Source of the DNA: Diplodia intermedia
Taxonomy: Eukaryota > Ascomycota > Dothideomycetes > Botryosphaeriales > Botryosphaeriaceae
Length of the DNA: 64,000 nt
Direction: 5' to 3'
Assembly: GCA_021495925.1 (NCBI GenBank)
Contig: JAKEKT010000004.1
Coordinates: 678,942 to 742,941 of the forward strand
The notes below the pieces were generated by a model. That model had not been told where the DNA came from, made no database searches, and worked only from the letters and a program-made list of their open reading frames with translations. The position numbers and the translations under genes are program-made. Below are positions 1 through 10,900 of this stretch, piece after piece; the stretch's first letter is position 1, and the number at the start of each line of letters is the position of its first letter.

Positions 1-41
1 GTTGACACTATCAGGTCCCGCTCTGCGATAATCTCCTGCAG

Positions 42-533
42 ATCAGCATGCCTCAGACTCCCCTCACGGATATTCTGAAGGATTTCCGCCAGTACCGGCC
101 TGGTAACCACCGTGACTTCCTCGAGGCTGTCAAGGACTATGCCGAGATGGCGAACCTCAAGGAGTACGCTCTAACTGATCCTAAATCGGCGGCGCTGTAC
201 CTGCGTGCTCTGGACCAGGTCCGCGACTTCCGCTGGCGCCATTGGTGCTTCACGCGCGAGTACATCCTCAAGAACACTTCGCACCCCACGGCCACTGGCG
301 GTAGCCCTATCGTTACCGTACGTCCCATGCTTTCTTTACATGCTCATACCATACTGACTGGTGCACAGTGGCTCCCCAACCAGCTGCAGTCGGTCATGGC
401 GAACATGGTCGAGGTATACGACTTCTGCAAGGATGTCCCCGGCACCAGCGACATCATGGACCTTGTCCATTCGCAGAAGGATGCGTTGGCCAAGGAGGTT
501 GCGAAGTACTGCGCCGAGCGCAATGCTTCGTAA
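42..533 (+). CDS. Indoleamine 2,3-dioxygenase, C-terminal exons (partial, 5' end outside window)
   Basis: The heme enzyme of this family opens the indole ring of L-tryptophan to N-formylkynurenine, first step of the kynurenine route to NAD (BNA2 in yeast). The visible protein has the family's C-terminal signature: GNHRDFL, an HW..REYI stretch and HPTATGGSPIVT running into WLPNQL. That last motif is split by a 51-bp intron at 318-368 (GTACGT...GCACAG), which is in frame and stop-free, so the reading frame passes straight through it. The exon's 5' edge is uncertain: AG acceptors lie at 13-14 and 40-41, and an in-frame TGA at 3-5 shows that an intron precedes. The simplest end is TAA at 531-533. 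A perfect donor GTAAGT starts at 530, however, and an acceptor at 596-597 would give a different tail ending at 631. Family assignment is firm; the two termini are not. Confidence 0.85.
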   Translation: MSMPQTPLTDILKDFRQYRPGNHRDFLEAVKDYAEMANLKEYALTDPKSAALYLRALDQVRDFRWRHWCFTREYILKNTSHPTATGGSPIVTVRPMLSLHAHTILTGAQWLPNQLQSVMANMVEVYDFCKDVPGTSDIMDLVHSQKDALAKEVAKYCAERNAS

Positions 534-597
534 GTCACCCTCCTTGGGCTTTTCCGTTGTGTTTTTGTTCCGGCGTTACGATTCGTTTTCACGACAG

Positions 598-855
598 TAC
601 TCTGCATGACACTCGACGCGGCGTTATGTGAGCAACGAGGCTACGATGGGACTCTGCGCGGCTCCTTTGACGGGTTGTGTGAGCAACGAGGCATCATGAT
701 TTTTTTTTTGGATTTGTACTCTGCATAACGCATTTCTGGGATCGGGCGTTGTGTGAGCAATGAGGCATAGATACCCTGGGTTTTACGGTACTCTGCATAA
801 CGGTTTACGGCGTTGTGCGAGCAAAGAGGCATACGGAGATACCCTGGGAGCATGA
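598..855 (+). repeat. Degenerate tandem repeat, four copies of about 52-72 bp
   Basis: Each unit opens with a version of tactctgcataacg (598, 650, 717, 789) and continues to a core like gttgtgtgagcaacgaggc (near 621, 672, 746 and 810). The last two units also share a trailing ataccctggg. Spacing between unit starts is about 52, 67 and 72 bp. Copies 3 and 4 are closest to each other, while 1 and 2 are more decayed. The array sits directly 3' of the dioxygenase stop, probably in its 3' UTR or terminator region. No longer ORF or mobile-element signature is associated with it. Confidence 0.8.
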
Positions 856-1306
856 GACAGCAAAATCCATTTTCCTGTGTTTCTTTTGGATTGGTCGATC
901 TTTTGCACTGTGTTGAGGGTGGCTGTGCGGTGATGAGTCAACGACAACCCATGGATGAATGACTGGTCAACCCGTTCATTTGTGAACCATGAACAGCGCA
1001 AACATTCTTAACAAAAACTTTCAACTTCCTGACCCTGGGTGTGCCTGCCCTTTCAAAGCACTCAGTATCGATTAGCGCGCTTGCATATTCCACTGAGTGC
1101 CTCACCCGCTTTCGCTTTCCACGCCAGCAAACAACTCTATCGACTACGACTTAGCTCCACAGCAATAGACCACCACCATTCCACCACCATCCTCGCACAT
1201 CCAAGATCGTTCTCTCCCTCAACCTCACACAACCCGAGCGAAATCCCGGATACCTTCCACGCGACCCAACCTAAACAGGCAACAGCCCACCGACCGACCC
1301 AAAACC

Positions 1307-2738
1307 ATGACCAGGTCTGACCACTACCTCTCCCTCTGCCTCGCGCAGGCCGCGCTCTCGCCGCTCCGCTACCGCCACGGTTGCATCATCGTCCGCGGCG
1401 GCAAGGTCATCGGCGCCGGCCACAACGACTACCGCCCCGGCTACGACGGCGGCGCGCTCAAGACGGGCGTTGTGCCCAAGCAGCAGCAGCATCCCAAGCG
1501 CCGCCCCGATCCAAAGCGAAAGCCCAAGAGCGACACCGATCATCACCACGATCATCCCTCCCCGCCGCCCATGCCGCAGAACCCCACCGCCGGCAATGCT
1601 TTCACGCCGTTCGAGGAAATTGGTCACGGCAACGCGCTGCACGCTGCCATTACGCCATTCAGCATGCACTCGGAGATGATGGCGGTGGCGGACGCGGTGG
1701 GACGGTTGCGCGGCGCGCCGGCGCGCAAGGCGCTGGAGGGGCAAAAACCGCGCGCCAAACTACCGAGTGCTGGTGCGGGCAAAAAACGAGGACGCACTAG
1801 CGGAGCGTCGGGTCTCTCGCGCGGCGTCGAGTGGTATGTCGCGAGGGTCTGCAGGGAGGAGTTTGGACAAGAATGGTGGGTTCAACGGGGTATTAGGGGA
1901 CGGTCGGCAGCATCAGGGACGAGCGGTGTCTGAGGCTAGGGATGGGAAGAACGGTTTTGCCAAAGATCGTAAGGGTATGAAGAGGGGCTTCATGGGCAAG
2001 TCTACCAAGACGAATCTAAACACGGCGGCCTTGTATGGTACCGTAAGCTCACCAGTAGTCTTCTTCCCCTTTCACCAACTGGCTAACCCAGCTCAACAGC
2101 ATCCAACGAAGCACATCACCACCACTCCAGACCGACCCGCAGGCCTCAAACACCACGCTACACTTCTCCCAAAGAACATGACCAGCCGGAGCGCCACATG
2201 TCCTTCCCCTCCTTCTTTCACCGTCCGAGACCGCATGAAGCATCGCTGTCTCGTCGGCGCGGATTTGTACGTCGCACGCCTCGGCAACCACCCTGTGCCG
2301 CTCTCTGCTTCATCCATGAAGCCCAACGGGCATGTTGAAGAGTCTTCGACGTGTGCAGAAGAGAAGAATGGGAGAGACGGGAAGGACCTTCCGCATACGG
2401 GTTCGTTGTATGATGAGTTGACGAGCAAGACTGCAGCAGTGGCTGTGGCGGCTGCGGCAGAGGAAGCGCAAGGAGAGGCATCACTTGACAGAAGGAACGT
2501 GATGGCGTCCAAGCCCTGTTATAGATGTGTGAATTTCATGCATAATGTTGGTATCAAGCGGGTTTTTTGGACAAACGACGAGGGCATATGGGAGGGTGCG
2601 AAGGTGAGAGATTTGGTTGATCAGTTGGAGGGAGTGGGGTGTCAGAATGGTTGTGGAGGTCGAGAGGAGAGCGGCGATGGGGTTTACGTCACGAGGCATG
2701 AAGTGCTTATGCTGAGGAGGCTGCTGGGAGGAGGTTGA
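1307..2738 (+). CDS. CMP/dCMP-type zinc deaminase-fold protein with a large internal insertion
   Basis: Proposed exons are 1307-1833, 1940-2042 and 2100-2738, with introns of 106 bp (GTATGT...GCTAG) and 57 bp (GTAAGC...CTAACCCAGCTCAACAG). Joined they give 422 residues. The N-terminal strand pair RHGCIIVRGGKVIGAGHND resembles the start of the cytidine deaminase fold. His121 and Glu123 in MHSEMMAV are the zinc ligand and proton-shuttle pair. KPCYRC supplies Cys350 and Cys353, the other zinc ligands. In the family these motifs normally lie about 25-35 residues apart; here some 226 residues separate them, mostly low-complexity and charged. The first intron is the only good way I found to join the two frames, but it is inferred, and unspliced DNA would read as a frameshift. 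Substrate cannot be told: nucleotide, free base and RNA deaminases share these motifs. Confidence 0.65.
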
Positions 2739-3901
2739 GGACGGTTGCCTTTTGTTTTACTTTTCCCTTTTCGGTGTCTCTACTCTGACTATCTGGTGCA
2801 CTTGAAGGATACTCATAGCGGTGTTGACATCAATTTCGATATACAACAGGGAAATAATGCTACCAGTGAGCGCAGCTTCCGTGCACTGAAAGAGTGAAAG
2901 ACCTGAGATGGATTTAATAGCAATGACTATTAAAAAAAAAAAAAAAAAACTCATGGCGAATTGAAAGCCCTGTAAAGGAACTTTGCTAGACTAATACGAC
3001 TTGACTGTCATCTCATTCTATCTCACGTCCTCATTTACGCGCATTATATTACCCTCTTTTACTTGTTGTATGCTTGATTCCCTTCAAAGCTTGCTCAGAC
3101 GCTTTCGTTACACATCTACGCAGTGGCACAACCGCGAACGGCCTCTGGCTGGCTAATAACAATGTTCAATCTCCGTATGAAGCTACACCTCTACCGTAGG
3201 CATGCTGGACTACTCTAATAGGGAAAGGGCCACCAAAGCACATGGTTGCGGAGAAAACGATATCCGGGAATTCGGAATTCGTATTTTAGGCTTCAAACAG
3301 AATTTAGGAATGATATAATCTGGAGGAATGTATAAGAGTGACGTTCGCATTTTGGTTAAGCATGACTTTCATCAATAATATCGGAGGTTGGTATCAACCC
3401 ATGCTGTGCAATGACTGCACTCGTCCTTGCATTTACGAGTTTGAGCTGCATACTACTCTACATTTATGCGAGCACAGTATCAAAACATCACGATTAAACC
3501 TTTGATGAAATCATTCAGCTCGCCCAAAGTGCTACAAAAGCAGATTCTTTGACCTAAATATAAACTAAACGTCAGTAGGGCATTCTAGAGACCGCATCCA
3601 CTGGAGTAAATGAATTTGCATGGTACTGCGAAGACTGGTCAGAATACGAACGAGTACGTAAATTGCACGGAAAGGTTCTCTATCCCAACATCCCTGCACT
3701 CAAATTTTCAACCTCGGCAAAACGATCCTCGGCCACTGCCACCCCCCCAACATGTCGTCGCCCTCCGGGATCAATGGAATTCACCTTTCAGGTTGCTCAT
3801 TCTCGTTAACTGTAAATTTTGAATATAATACATGCAAACCACGCTTTCCTCATCGAACTAGCACAACAGCTTCATTCAACAGCTCATCTCTACGATGCAC
3901 T
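2739..3901. other. Intergenic, no gene seen
   Basis: No convincing coding sequence or family motif on either strand. The stretch is AT-richer than its surroundings and contains an 18-base A run at 2932-2949 just downstream of the deaminase gene. The rest probably holds that gene's 3' flank and the upstream region of the tRNA. Confidence 0.6.
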
Positions 3902-3973
3902 GGCCGCATGGCCCAATGGCAAGGCGCTTGACTACGAATCAAGAGATTCCAGGTTCGACCCCTGGTGTGGTCA
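3902..3973 (+). tRNA. tRNA-Arg (anticodon ACG)
   Basis: A complete 72-nt cloverleaf without intron. The acceptor strands ggccgca and tgtggtc pair with discriminator A, allowing G-T wobbles. The anticodon stem cttga/tcaag encloses the loop ctACGaa. The T arm is ccagg-ttcgacc-cctgg. Internal promoter elements are present: an A box in the D-arm region and the B box ggttcgacc. A TTTT run at 3979-3982 is a suitable Pol III terminator. ACG (read as ICG after deamination) decodes CGU/CGC/CGA arginine codons. The enzyme catalysing that A34-to-I editing needs TAD2, encoded at 35.5-36.2 kb in this window. Confidence 0.93.
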
Positions 3974-3982
3974 TACTCTTTT

Positions 3983-4650
3983 GCCTGCCTGCTGCTTGGT
4001 CTGTCTTTGGGACCGGGGTGGAGTAGGAGGTCAAAATTTTTTATACACACGACAAAATGAAGTTATCAAATTTTTTTGGCCCCTGAACAACATTCCGTTG
4101 CTGCCTCAAGCAAGCTAGATGCAAATTTCATCTTTGGCTCCTGATGCGCCCTCCCTTGTTCGGACGGAGGGTTGCAGGTGGACTGTTTGGCTAGCCTGTC
4201 CGACTGCACCGTGGCACGTGTTGCTCCTCGGCCCGAGCTGTAACAACAGTGGGAACGCGACTATTATTACATTCTCCAGCATGTACTACTGAATGTCAAA
4301 AGACGGTAGGTGTGTGTGCTTGGGGAACGATATTACTTCTGAAAACACTGCCCACACCGTGCTTCTAGATAAACATGCAAGGCTGCTTGTTCGATCCTCA
4401 AAGATTTAGGGGTCGACTGTGTTATTTGTAATAGCCGCAAGTTGTGTGGCCGAGCAAGCTGGTGGAAATGGAAGTAAATCGTGAGCCCTAACGCGATACA
4501 CTCGTCACTACAGAAAAGATGGCAGTCTGTTCAGCGCCAGTTCCCGACTGAAGCACTTGGTCTGGGGTGACAATTGTGCAGGATTAATTAAGAAAAAAGC
4601 GCGCTCTAAATGCACGACTAAGGTATATGCCCTTGGAATAAGACCATGGT
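3983..4650. other. Intergenic between tRNA-Arg and ISA2 3' end, nothing recognised
   Basis: No supported ORF, RNA gene or repeat beyond short A/T runs. It includes the 3' flank of the minus-strand ISA2-like gene. Confidence 0.55.
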
Positions 4651-5386
4651 TTACATCTTGACATCGAAGCTCGTCCCGCATCCGCAACTGCTGCTAGCCG
4701 CAGGATTATCCACAATCTTGAACTGGCTTCCAATCAACTCCATGGTGTAATCCACCTTGCTTCCCTTGAGCAGCTCCAAACTAGGCTCATCCAGCACGAT
4801 TTTCGCACCGTCCGGACCCTCAAACAACGTGTCTTCCTCCTGCGAGACCTCGGACATTTCGGTCAAGGACATGAGGTATTGGAAGCCGTGGCAGCCTCCG
4901 GACTCGACGGTAATGCGTAGGACGAGATTGGGGTTCTTGTCTTGCGTCATGATTTGCTTGAGGCGCTGTAGGGAATCCGTCAGCTACACGCTCCCGACCC
5001 GCTTTGAACACAATGTATCCGAGCATGCTTACATGTGCTGCGCGCGGTGTGATGCCCACCTCCATCTCGTTGCCATCCTCATCCGTCCGCGGGTTCAGGA
5101 CCGCTGCGCGCCGCGATGCCGAGGAGGCGAAGGTTCGGACAGCAACACCCTGGTCCAACAGTCGCAGTCGCGCAACCTGCCGTATTGAGGTAGCGTATCT
5201 GGGGCGCGTCGAGGGAGTGAGGAAGTCGCGGAGGGGTGTCGGCGGAGCAGTGGCGGACGTAGAGGTGGAGACGGTAAAGCTGCGGCGGGCGCCACGGATG
5301 GCCTGTCGCACGGTCGCCGGACGGACGCGAGTTGCGGACTGCATGGAGCGGAGGCAGGAGGAACAGATCACAGGAGCGGACGCCAT
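4651..5386 (-). CDS. ISA2: Mitochondrial iron-sulfur assembly protein, ISA2-like (A-type carrier)
   Basis: A-type carriers act late in mitochondrial Fe-S biogenesis, helping to form [4Fe-4S] clusters for aconitase, lipoate synthase and similar enzymes. Two exons on the minus strand, 5386-5033 and 4965-4651, flank a 67-bp intron (GTAAGC...CCCTACAG), giving 222 residues. The second exon carries the HesB/IscA core: RITVESGGCHGFQY with the first cluster cysteine and SSSCGCGTSF with the C-terminal pair. The first 90-100 residues are Arg/Ser/Thr-rich, as expected of a mitochondrial presequence. An upstream in-frame ATG at 5410 would add eight residues. Its start lies 172 bp from the divergent kynureninase start. 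The ISA2 rather than ISA1 assignment rests on general resemblance of the core and long presequence. Confidence 0.85.
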
Positions 5387-5558
5387 GGTGTTGTGGTGGC
5401 GGAGGTGCAAGAGGCGGAGGAGGCTTTGAAATCACCGGAGAAGCGGGCGACGGCCGCACCTAGCCGATGATCGGCGCCCCGCCATGACGCTGTGCACAAT
5501 CAGACACCCCTCCACTGCCCAAGCTCTCACAACCCCAAACATCCATTGAACCTTCGCC

Positions 5559-7101
5559 ATGGCACAGCACTCCTGGCCCGAGCTCCGGCTCAACGACCCG
5601 AAATCATTCACCAAGGAATATGCAGAAGCGCTCGATGCACAAGACCCTCTCCGCCAGCTCCGCGAGGACTTCGTCATCCCCACGCGCGCCGGCCTGAAGC
5701 GCAAACGCCTGGGCACCGATGCCGGCACTGTGGAAGTGAGCGAAACCATCAATTCTCTACTGCCCGAGAACGACTTGACCTACCCGGCTACATACCTCTG
5801 CGGCAACTCGCTCGGCCTGCAGCCGCGCCGCACCCAGGAATATATCCGGAAGTACCTTGATACCTGGGCCAACAAGGGCGTCTACGGCCACTTCCAACCG
5901 CTGGAAGATGCCGTCTCCAAGCCATGGGTCGATATCGATGAAGACGCCAAGGTCGAGTCGGCCAAGATCGTGGGTGCACAGCCGGAAGAGGTGGCTGTCA
6001 TGCAGACCCTGACGGCCAACCTTCACTTGCTGATGGCCAGCTTCTACCGCCCGACCAAGGACCGCTACAAAATCATGATCGAAGGCAAAGCTTTTCCCAG
6101 TGATCACGTACGTGTTTCCGTTTCATCGACTAGCGATTGCTCACAACTTCCAGTATGCAGTGCAATCCCAACTTCAGCTCCACAACCTCCACCCCTCCAC
6201 CTCCCTCGTCGAGCTGAACCCCCCAGACCCCGACACCTCCTACCTACCCACCTCCTACATCCTCTCCGTCATCGATACCCACGCCTCTTCCACTGCTCTG
6301 CTCCTTCTCCCAGGTATCCAGTACTATAGCGGCCAATTCCTCGATATCCCCACCATCACCGCCTACGCCCAAGCCCGCGACATTGTCGTAGCCTGGGACC
6401 TCGCCCACGCAGTCGGGAACGTGCCGCTGCAGCTGCACGACTGGAACGTCGACTTTGCAGCCTGGTGCAATTACAAATACATGAACGGCGGGCCCGGCGT
6501 CATCGGCGGGCTGTTCGTTCACTCCCGGCACACCGCCGTGAACACCACCTCATCCACCACGGACCAACCGGGCTATCGCCCCCGCCTCAGCGGCTGGTGG
6601 GGCCACGACAAATCCACCCGCTTCCAGATGCGCTCCACCTTCGTCCCCATGCCCGGCGCCGCCGGCTTCCAGCTCTCAAACCCCTCCGCCCTCGACACCA
6701 CCGCCTTGCTCGCCTCCCTCTCCGTCTTCGCCCAGACCTCCGTCGCCGACCTGCGCGCCAAGTCGCTCCGCCTGACCGCGTATCTCGAACATCTGCTGTT
6801 CACCACGCGAACCGCAAGTGACGCGGAAGATGGCAGCAGTAGGCTGTACAGTCTCATCACGCCGCGAGCCCCGGAGGAGCGTGGCGCCCAGTTGAGTTTG
6901 CTGCTGAAGCCTGGTTTGCTGGAGCGTGTTATGGAGGCGCTAGAGCACGAGGGCGTTGTCGTGGATGAGCGACGGCCCGACGTTGTGCGCGTGGCGCCCG
7001 TGCCGCTGTATAATGGATTCGCCGATGTGTGGCGGTTCGTCGATGTGTTTGGGAGAGCGTGTAAGAAGGCGGCGGCGGCGGCGGCTGCGGTGGAGAAGTA
7101 G
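5559..7101 (+). CDS. BNA5: Kynureninase (L-kynurenine hydrolase)
   Basis: This PLP enzyme cleaves (3-hydroxy)kynurenine to (3-hydroxy)anthranilate plus alanine in the tryptophan-to-NAD pathway. Exons 5559-6107 and 6154-7101 flank a 46-bp intron (GTACGT...CTTCCAG) and encode 498 residues, slightly long for the family. Diagnostic stretches are TYLCGNSLGLQPRR near residue 75, WDLAHAVGNVPL, and CNYKYMNGGPG in which Lys291 is the expected Schiff-base lysine. RLSGWWGHD is also typical. The C-terminus ends in an Ala-rich tract (about residues 488-496) from a GGC/GCG-rich repeat. The dioxygenase for the first step of the same pathway ends about 5 kb upstream, on the same strand. A shared promoter with ISA2 is likely because only 172 bp separate the two starts. 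Confidence 0.93.
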
Positions 7102-7973
7102 GAGAAGCTAAATGCCCAGTACGTTATAGGAGTTGGTTTGGCTCTTGAGGCATGGGCGGAGAATGGTTTGGAGTGTATGCATATTCAGTTAAAATTTCTT
7201 AAGTGAGTAGCAGGGTGATTCAATTGAATCAGCCCCAAATGAATCCTGCTGCGGCAATAGAATTCTTCCTCGTATTACTTCTTCTCTCAACCCTGGAAAC
7301 CCCTTATACAAAAGCCTGAGAACACGAAACACGGCAGTCGATAGTGTGGCCGTGGTATTTATTTTCTCTTCCAATCATTAACTTAAAAACAATCTACCCC
7401 TGAATTTCGGAGCGGCGGCACGGCAGGTGACTTGAGGTCGCCGAGGTCGATACACTCTTCCTACATGGGTAATTGAAGACATATATTTTTGTCCGGATAT
7501 TGTATTCACCTACCCGTGTACATATAATATAATGTCTCTACGAGGCAAATGCGGGTGGCTCCAATTACTTTGTTACTCGCTCTGGCGGTGCATGGGAGCA
7601 TATCAAGATAACAAACAAATCACTGAGTCACCTCTCAGGTTGAGGCACCTCGAGACGCCAACAAAAGCATGCATGGATGGGATAATCGCCTTTGATTTGG
7701 ACCTTTCATCGACTCATGAGAAGAAAGGTTTGTTAATAGGACTACCACAAAACGGAAGTCAAGGAGGAGAACCACCGGCACTACCAGCAGCAGGCAAGGA
7801 CACACAAGAGCAGCCTACTTGTTTAACAGCCGAGAATACCGTGAAGACCAATGCAAAGAGAGGAAAAAAAGAAAGAAGGCTTCATTGGCAACGCATCAAT
7901 TGAGCCAATGTGTGTTTAAAGTGGAGGAAGAAAAAAAGAAGAAGCAACAACAGTGATGGCCTGTTGCTCTCCA
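7102..7973. other. Intergenic between convergent kynureninase and NST1, nothing recognised
   Basis: An ORF at 7532-7903 (+) has no recognisable composition or motif and I do not call it. The region should contain both 3' ends; a purine-rich stretch at 7855-7945 precedes the NST1 stop. Confidence 0.5.
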
Positions 7974-10900
7974 CTAAAAGCTCGGTGATGATACACCGCC
8001 TCCAAGGATGGAGGCGGAGAATGGCGAGGTACGAGCTACAGCCGCTGGAGTGGCGTTTGCACCCATGCCAAAAGGTGTTGAGTGGCTCGGGACCGGACTG
8101 CCGATTTCTCCCAAACCGTGAAGCGCGCCTTGTCCCGGGATTCGGATGCCGCCGGCGCTGTTGGCTGTGTCAGGCTCAAACTTGACCTCCACAGCGCCGT
8201 CTGGGCCGTCCCTCTTGCGAAGGAAGCCGCCTCCATTGTGTGAGTCTCCCTCGGTCTCGCAGATATCGATAACCTCATGCTCTTGCACAGGCGCATCTGT
8301 CGGAGCACGGACGCCAGCTTCAATGGTACGGATGACGGTGGAGATATCGTAGAAGCCATCAGATTTGGCATGGCCTTGTGCTAGCTGCTTGCAGGCTTGG
8401 CACACCATCAAGCGAACTGATACAGGGCGTGAGATACTCTGTCGATGCGATGCCCCAAGTGGAGCGCCGACACTACCGAAACTGCCAACCGTAGTGGGCC
8501 AGCCACCGCTAGCAGGAGGAGATCCCCAGGTGCTACCACCCATACCCGGAGGTCCGAATGGCACGGTCGGGGTTCCCCAAGTGCTGCTACCCCCGCTTGG
8601 CATGCCAAAGGGATCAATGGTACGAGCCCCTACATCAGTGAAGAGTGGAGACGTGCCGAAGCCCATTCTCCCTGACCTCGCCGAGGGCGCTAGGCTCGAA
8701 CGACGGACTTCACCGGCACTCGTGGGAATTGGCTCATCACTGTCGTCAAGAAGAGCACTGCTCCCCAGGTGGTTGCTTAACTCATCCAAGTCGCTGTTGC
8801 CTGGCCTCTTGTTCTCCATAGAAGGCTCTTGCGGCTTAACGCTAGACGGTCTTTGTATGGGTGTAGGCCGGGCAATGGGATGAGTCGGAAGCCCGCCAAT
8901 TGACGAGTCGAATGATCCCGAGCCAGATGCTTGGCGCGAATGCGATGGCATGATGTCACGAGGAGAACTGAATCCGGGGATCTGACCCGCCGCACTCATG
9001 CCGGGCAGAGGCTGGCCAAAGCCTGGAGGCATGGACATCCCCGGGAAGCCTCGGCCAAGTGGCATTCCCGGCGCGTTCATACCAGGCGGTGGTGCGGGCA
9101 TGCCGTTCGGAGCAGGGAAGCCGGGATACTGTGCGCCGATCGGCGGAGGTGCGTGGGGAAACATGGGTCCACGAGGCTGGTTCAGGCCGTGCATCATCCC
9201 CCCCTGCATTGGCGAAGGGGCTCCCAGACCAAGAGGCAGGCCGCCGAAGCCAGAGTGCATACCAGGAGGAGGCCCTAACGGCGGCATCGGCGAGCTTGGT
9301 TGGGGATGTTGCAGTGCCGACGTCTGAATTTGCGGCTGGGGCTTCTGCAGAATCGTTCTCGGTTGCTGGTTGCTCGGCGAGACCGACTTGCTGGTTCCAG
9401 GGAAAACGTGGGGCGTCTTCGGCGATGAACCATGAGAGCCCTGGTGGGAACTCTGCCGAGGCTTCGACGGTGTCGGGGCCTTTGGAAGGTTGGGAGTCGC
9501 GACCTGGACGTGCGGTGATGGAAAGCCGGTCGAAGACTGCTTGGAAAGGAGACCAGGCGGCAGAGCCGGCGTTGGCTGAGAAGGGCGCTTGTTAGTTTGC
9601 GATTGTTGAACAGCTTTCGCCGCCTCTTCCTCCCTACGCACCCGCTCATTTGCCTCTTTCTCTGCCTTGATCCTAGTCTCCTTCTCTTTTCGCTGCTGCT
9701 CTGCGTGTGCCTTCTGCTCCCTCGCTTCCCTTTCTATGGCTTCTCGCTCCTCGCGTTCCTTACGCTTTGCGTCTTCCCGAGCCTTCTTTTCCGCAGCCTT
9801 TTGTTCCTGAGCCTTGCGCTCCGCTTCCTGCTGCTTCTGCCGTTCTTCCTCTAACCTCCGCTTCTTCTCGGCATCCTTTCGTTTCTTTTCCTCCTCCTGA
9901 GCCTTCCGCTCGGCATCCCTCTTCTTCTTCTGCTCCTCTCTCTTCTTCCGCAGTTCGTCCTGTCTTTCTGTTTCTGCTGCCTTGGCGGCCTCCTCCTCAG
10001 CCTTCTTCTCAGCCTCCTTGCGAGCTTTCTCTTCAGCTTGCCTTTGCTTCTGCGCAGCCTTCTTCTCTTTCTTCTTCTGAGCATCCTTGGTCTTCTTCGC
10101 TTCGCGCTCTGCTGTCCGCCGGTTCTCCTCATCGAGCTCTTCGATAAGCTTTTGCTGGCGCTCATTTGCAACCTTCTCCCGGTATGCTGACAATACACGT
10201 TGTTCAAACATTCGCGCTGCGAAGATCTGGAACATCCTTCGGCCTTCCCGCATTCGTTGCTGCTCCGTCATCGTGTCCTGATGCTTGTTAGAAGTCTTCG
10301 CCATAGTTCAGGTAGTGAATCCTAACCAAGTCGTCTTCCTCCTCCTCATACTCGTCTTCTTGACTATCGTAGTCTTCGTCCTCATCGTCGTATTCCTCGT
10401 CGTCTGGAGGTGGACCATGGTTATGACCGGCGTGGTGGTTCTGCATCGAGGATGAATATGCCAAACTGCCTGCGTGTTCTACAACTTGATCTTCTCGTTG
10501 CATTCGACGCTCTGCCAGCTGCTCCATCATTTCGATGAATTTCTTGCCGTCGTTCTTCAGCAAATCGTCCGCTACCGTAAGTATTCCACCTGCTAGAAGA
10601 CCTTAGTATCAATTCCTTCCACAACGAATGTCCATGCAGCTTCCGCAAACCGACCTTTGACCGTCAGACTGTTACCAAAGAAGGAGAAATCCGCAGCTGT
10701 ACCTCTCACGGGTAGCTCCTCGGGTTCCTCTTCATCACTATAGTCTTCCTCGTCCTCGTCACTGTACTCTTCTTCGTCCAGCTCGTCCTCATCCTCCTCC
10801 TCGTCCCCTATCTCTTCGACGCGATTTCCAGAGTCGTAGGGTTGGTTAGGGTCGATCATGCGGTCCGGCGGGAGGCGAGGATCTTGTCTGCGACTGTAGG

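Noticed and set aside
3850..4118. Short ORFs overlapping the tRNA locus
   Set aside because: They only read through tRNA-Arg, whose cloverleaf and terminator explain the sequence.
7532..7903. 123-codon plus-strand ORF between kynureninase and NST1
   Set aside because: No motif, atypical composition, and located where two convergent 3' ends should be.
9597..10281. Several Leu/Ser/Phe-rich plus-strand ORFs
   Set aside because: Antisense of the Lys/Glu-rich NST1 coiled coil, which gives pyrimidine-rich, hydrophobic-looking frames.
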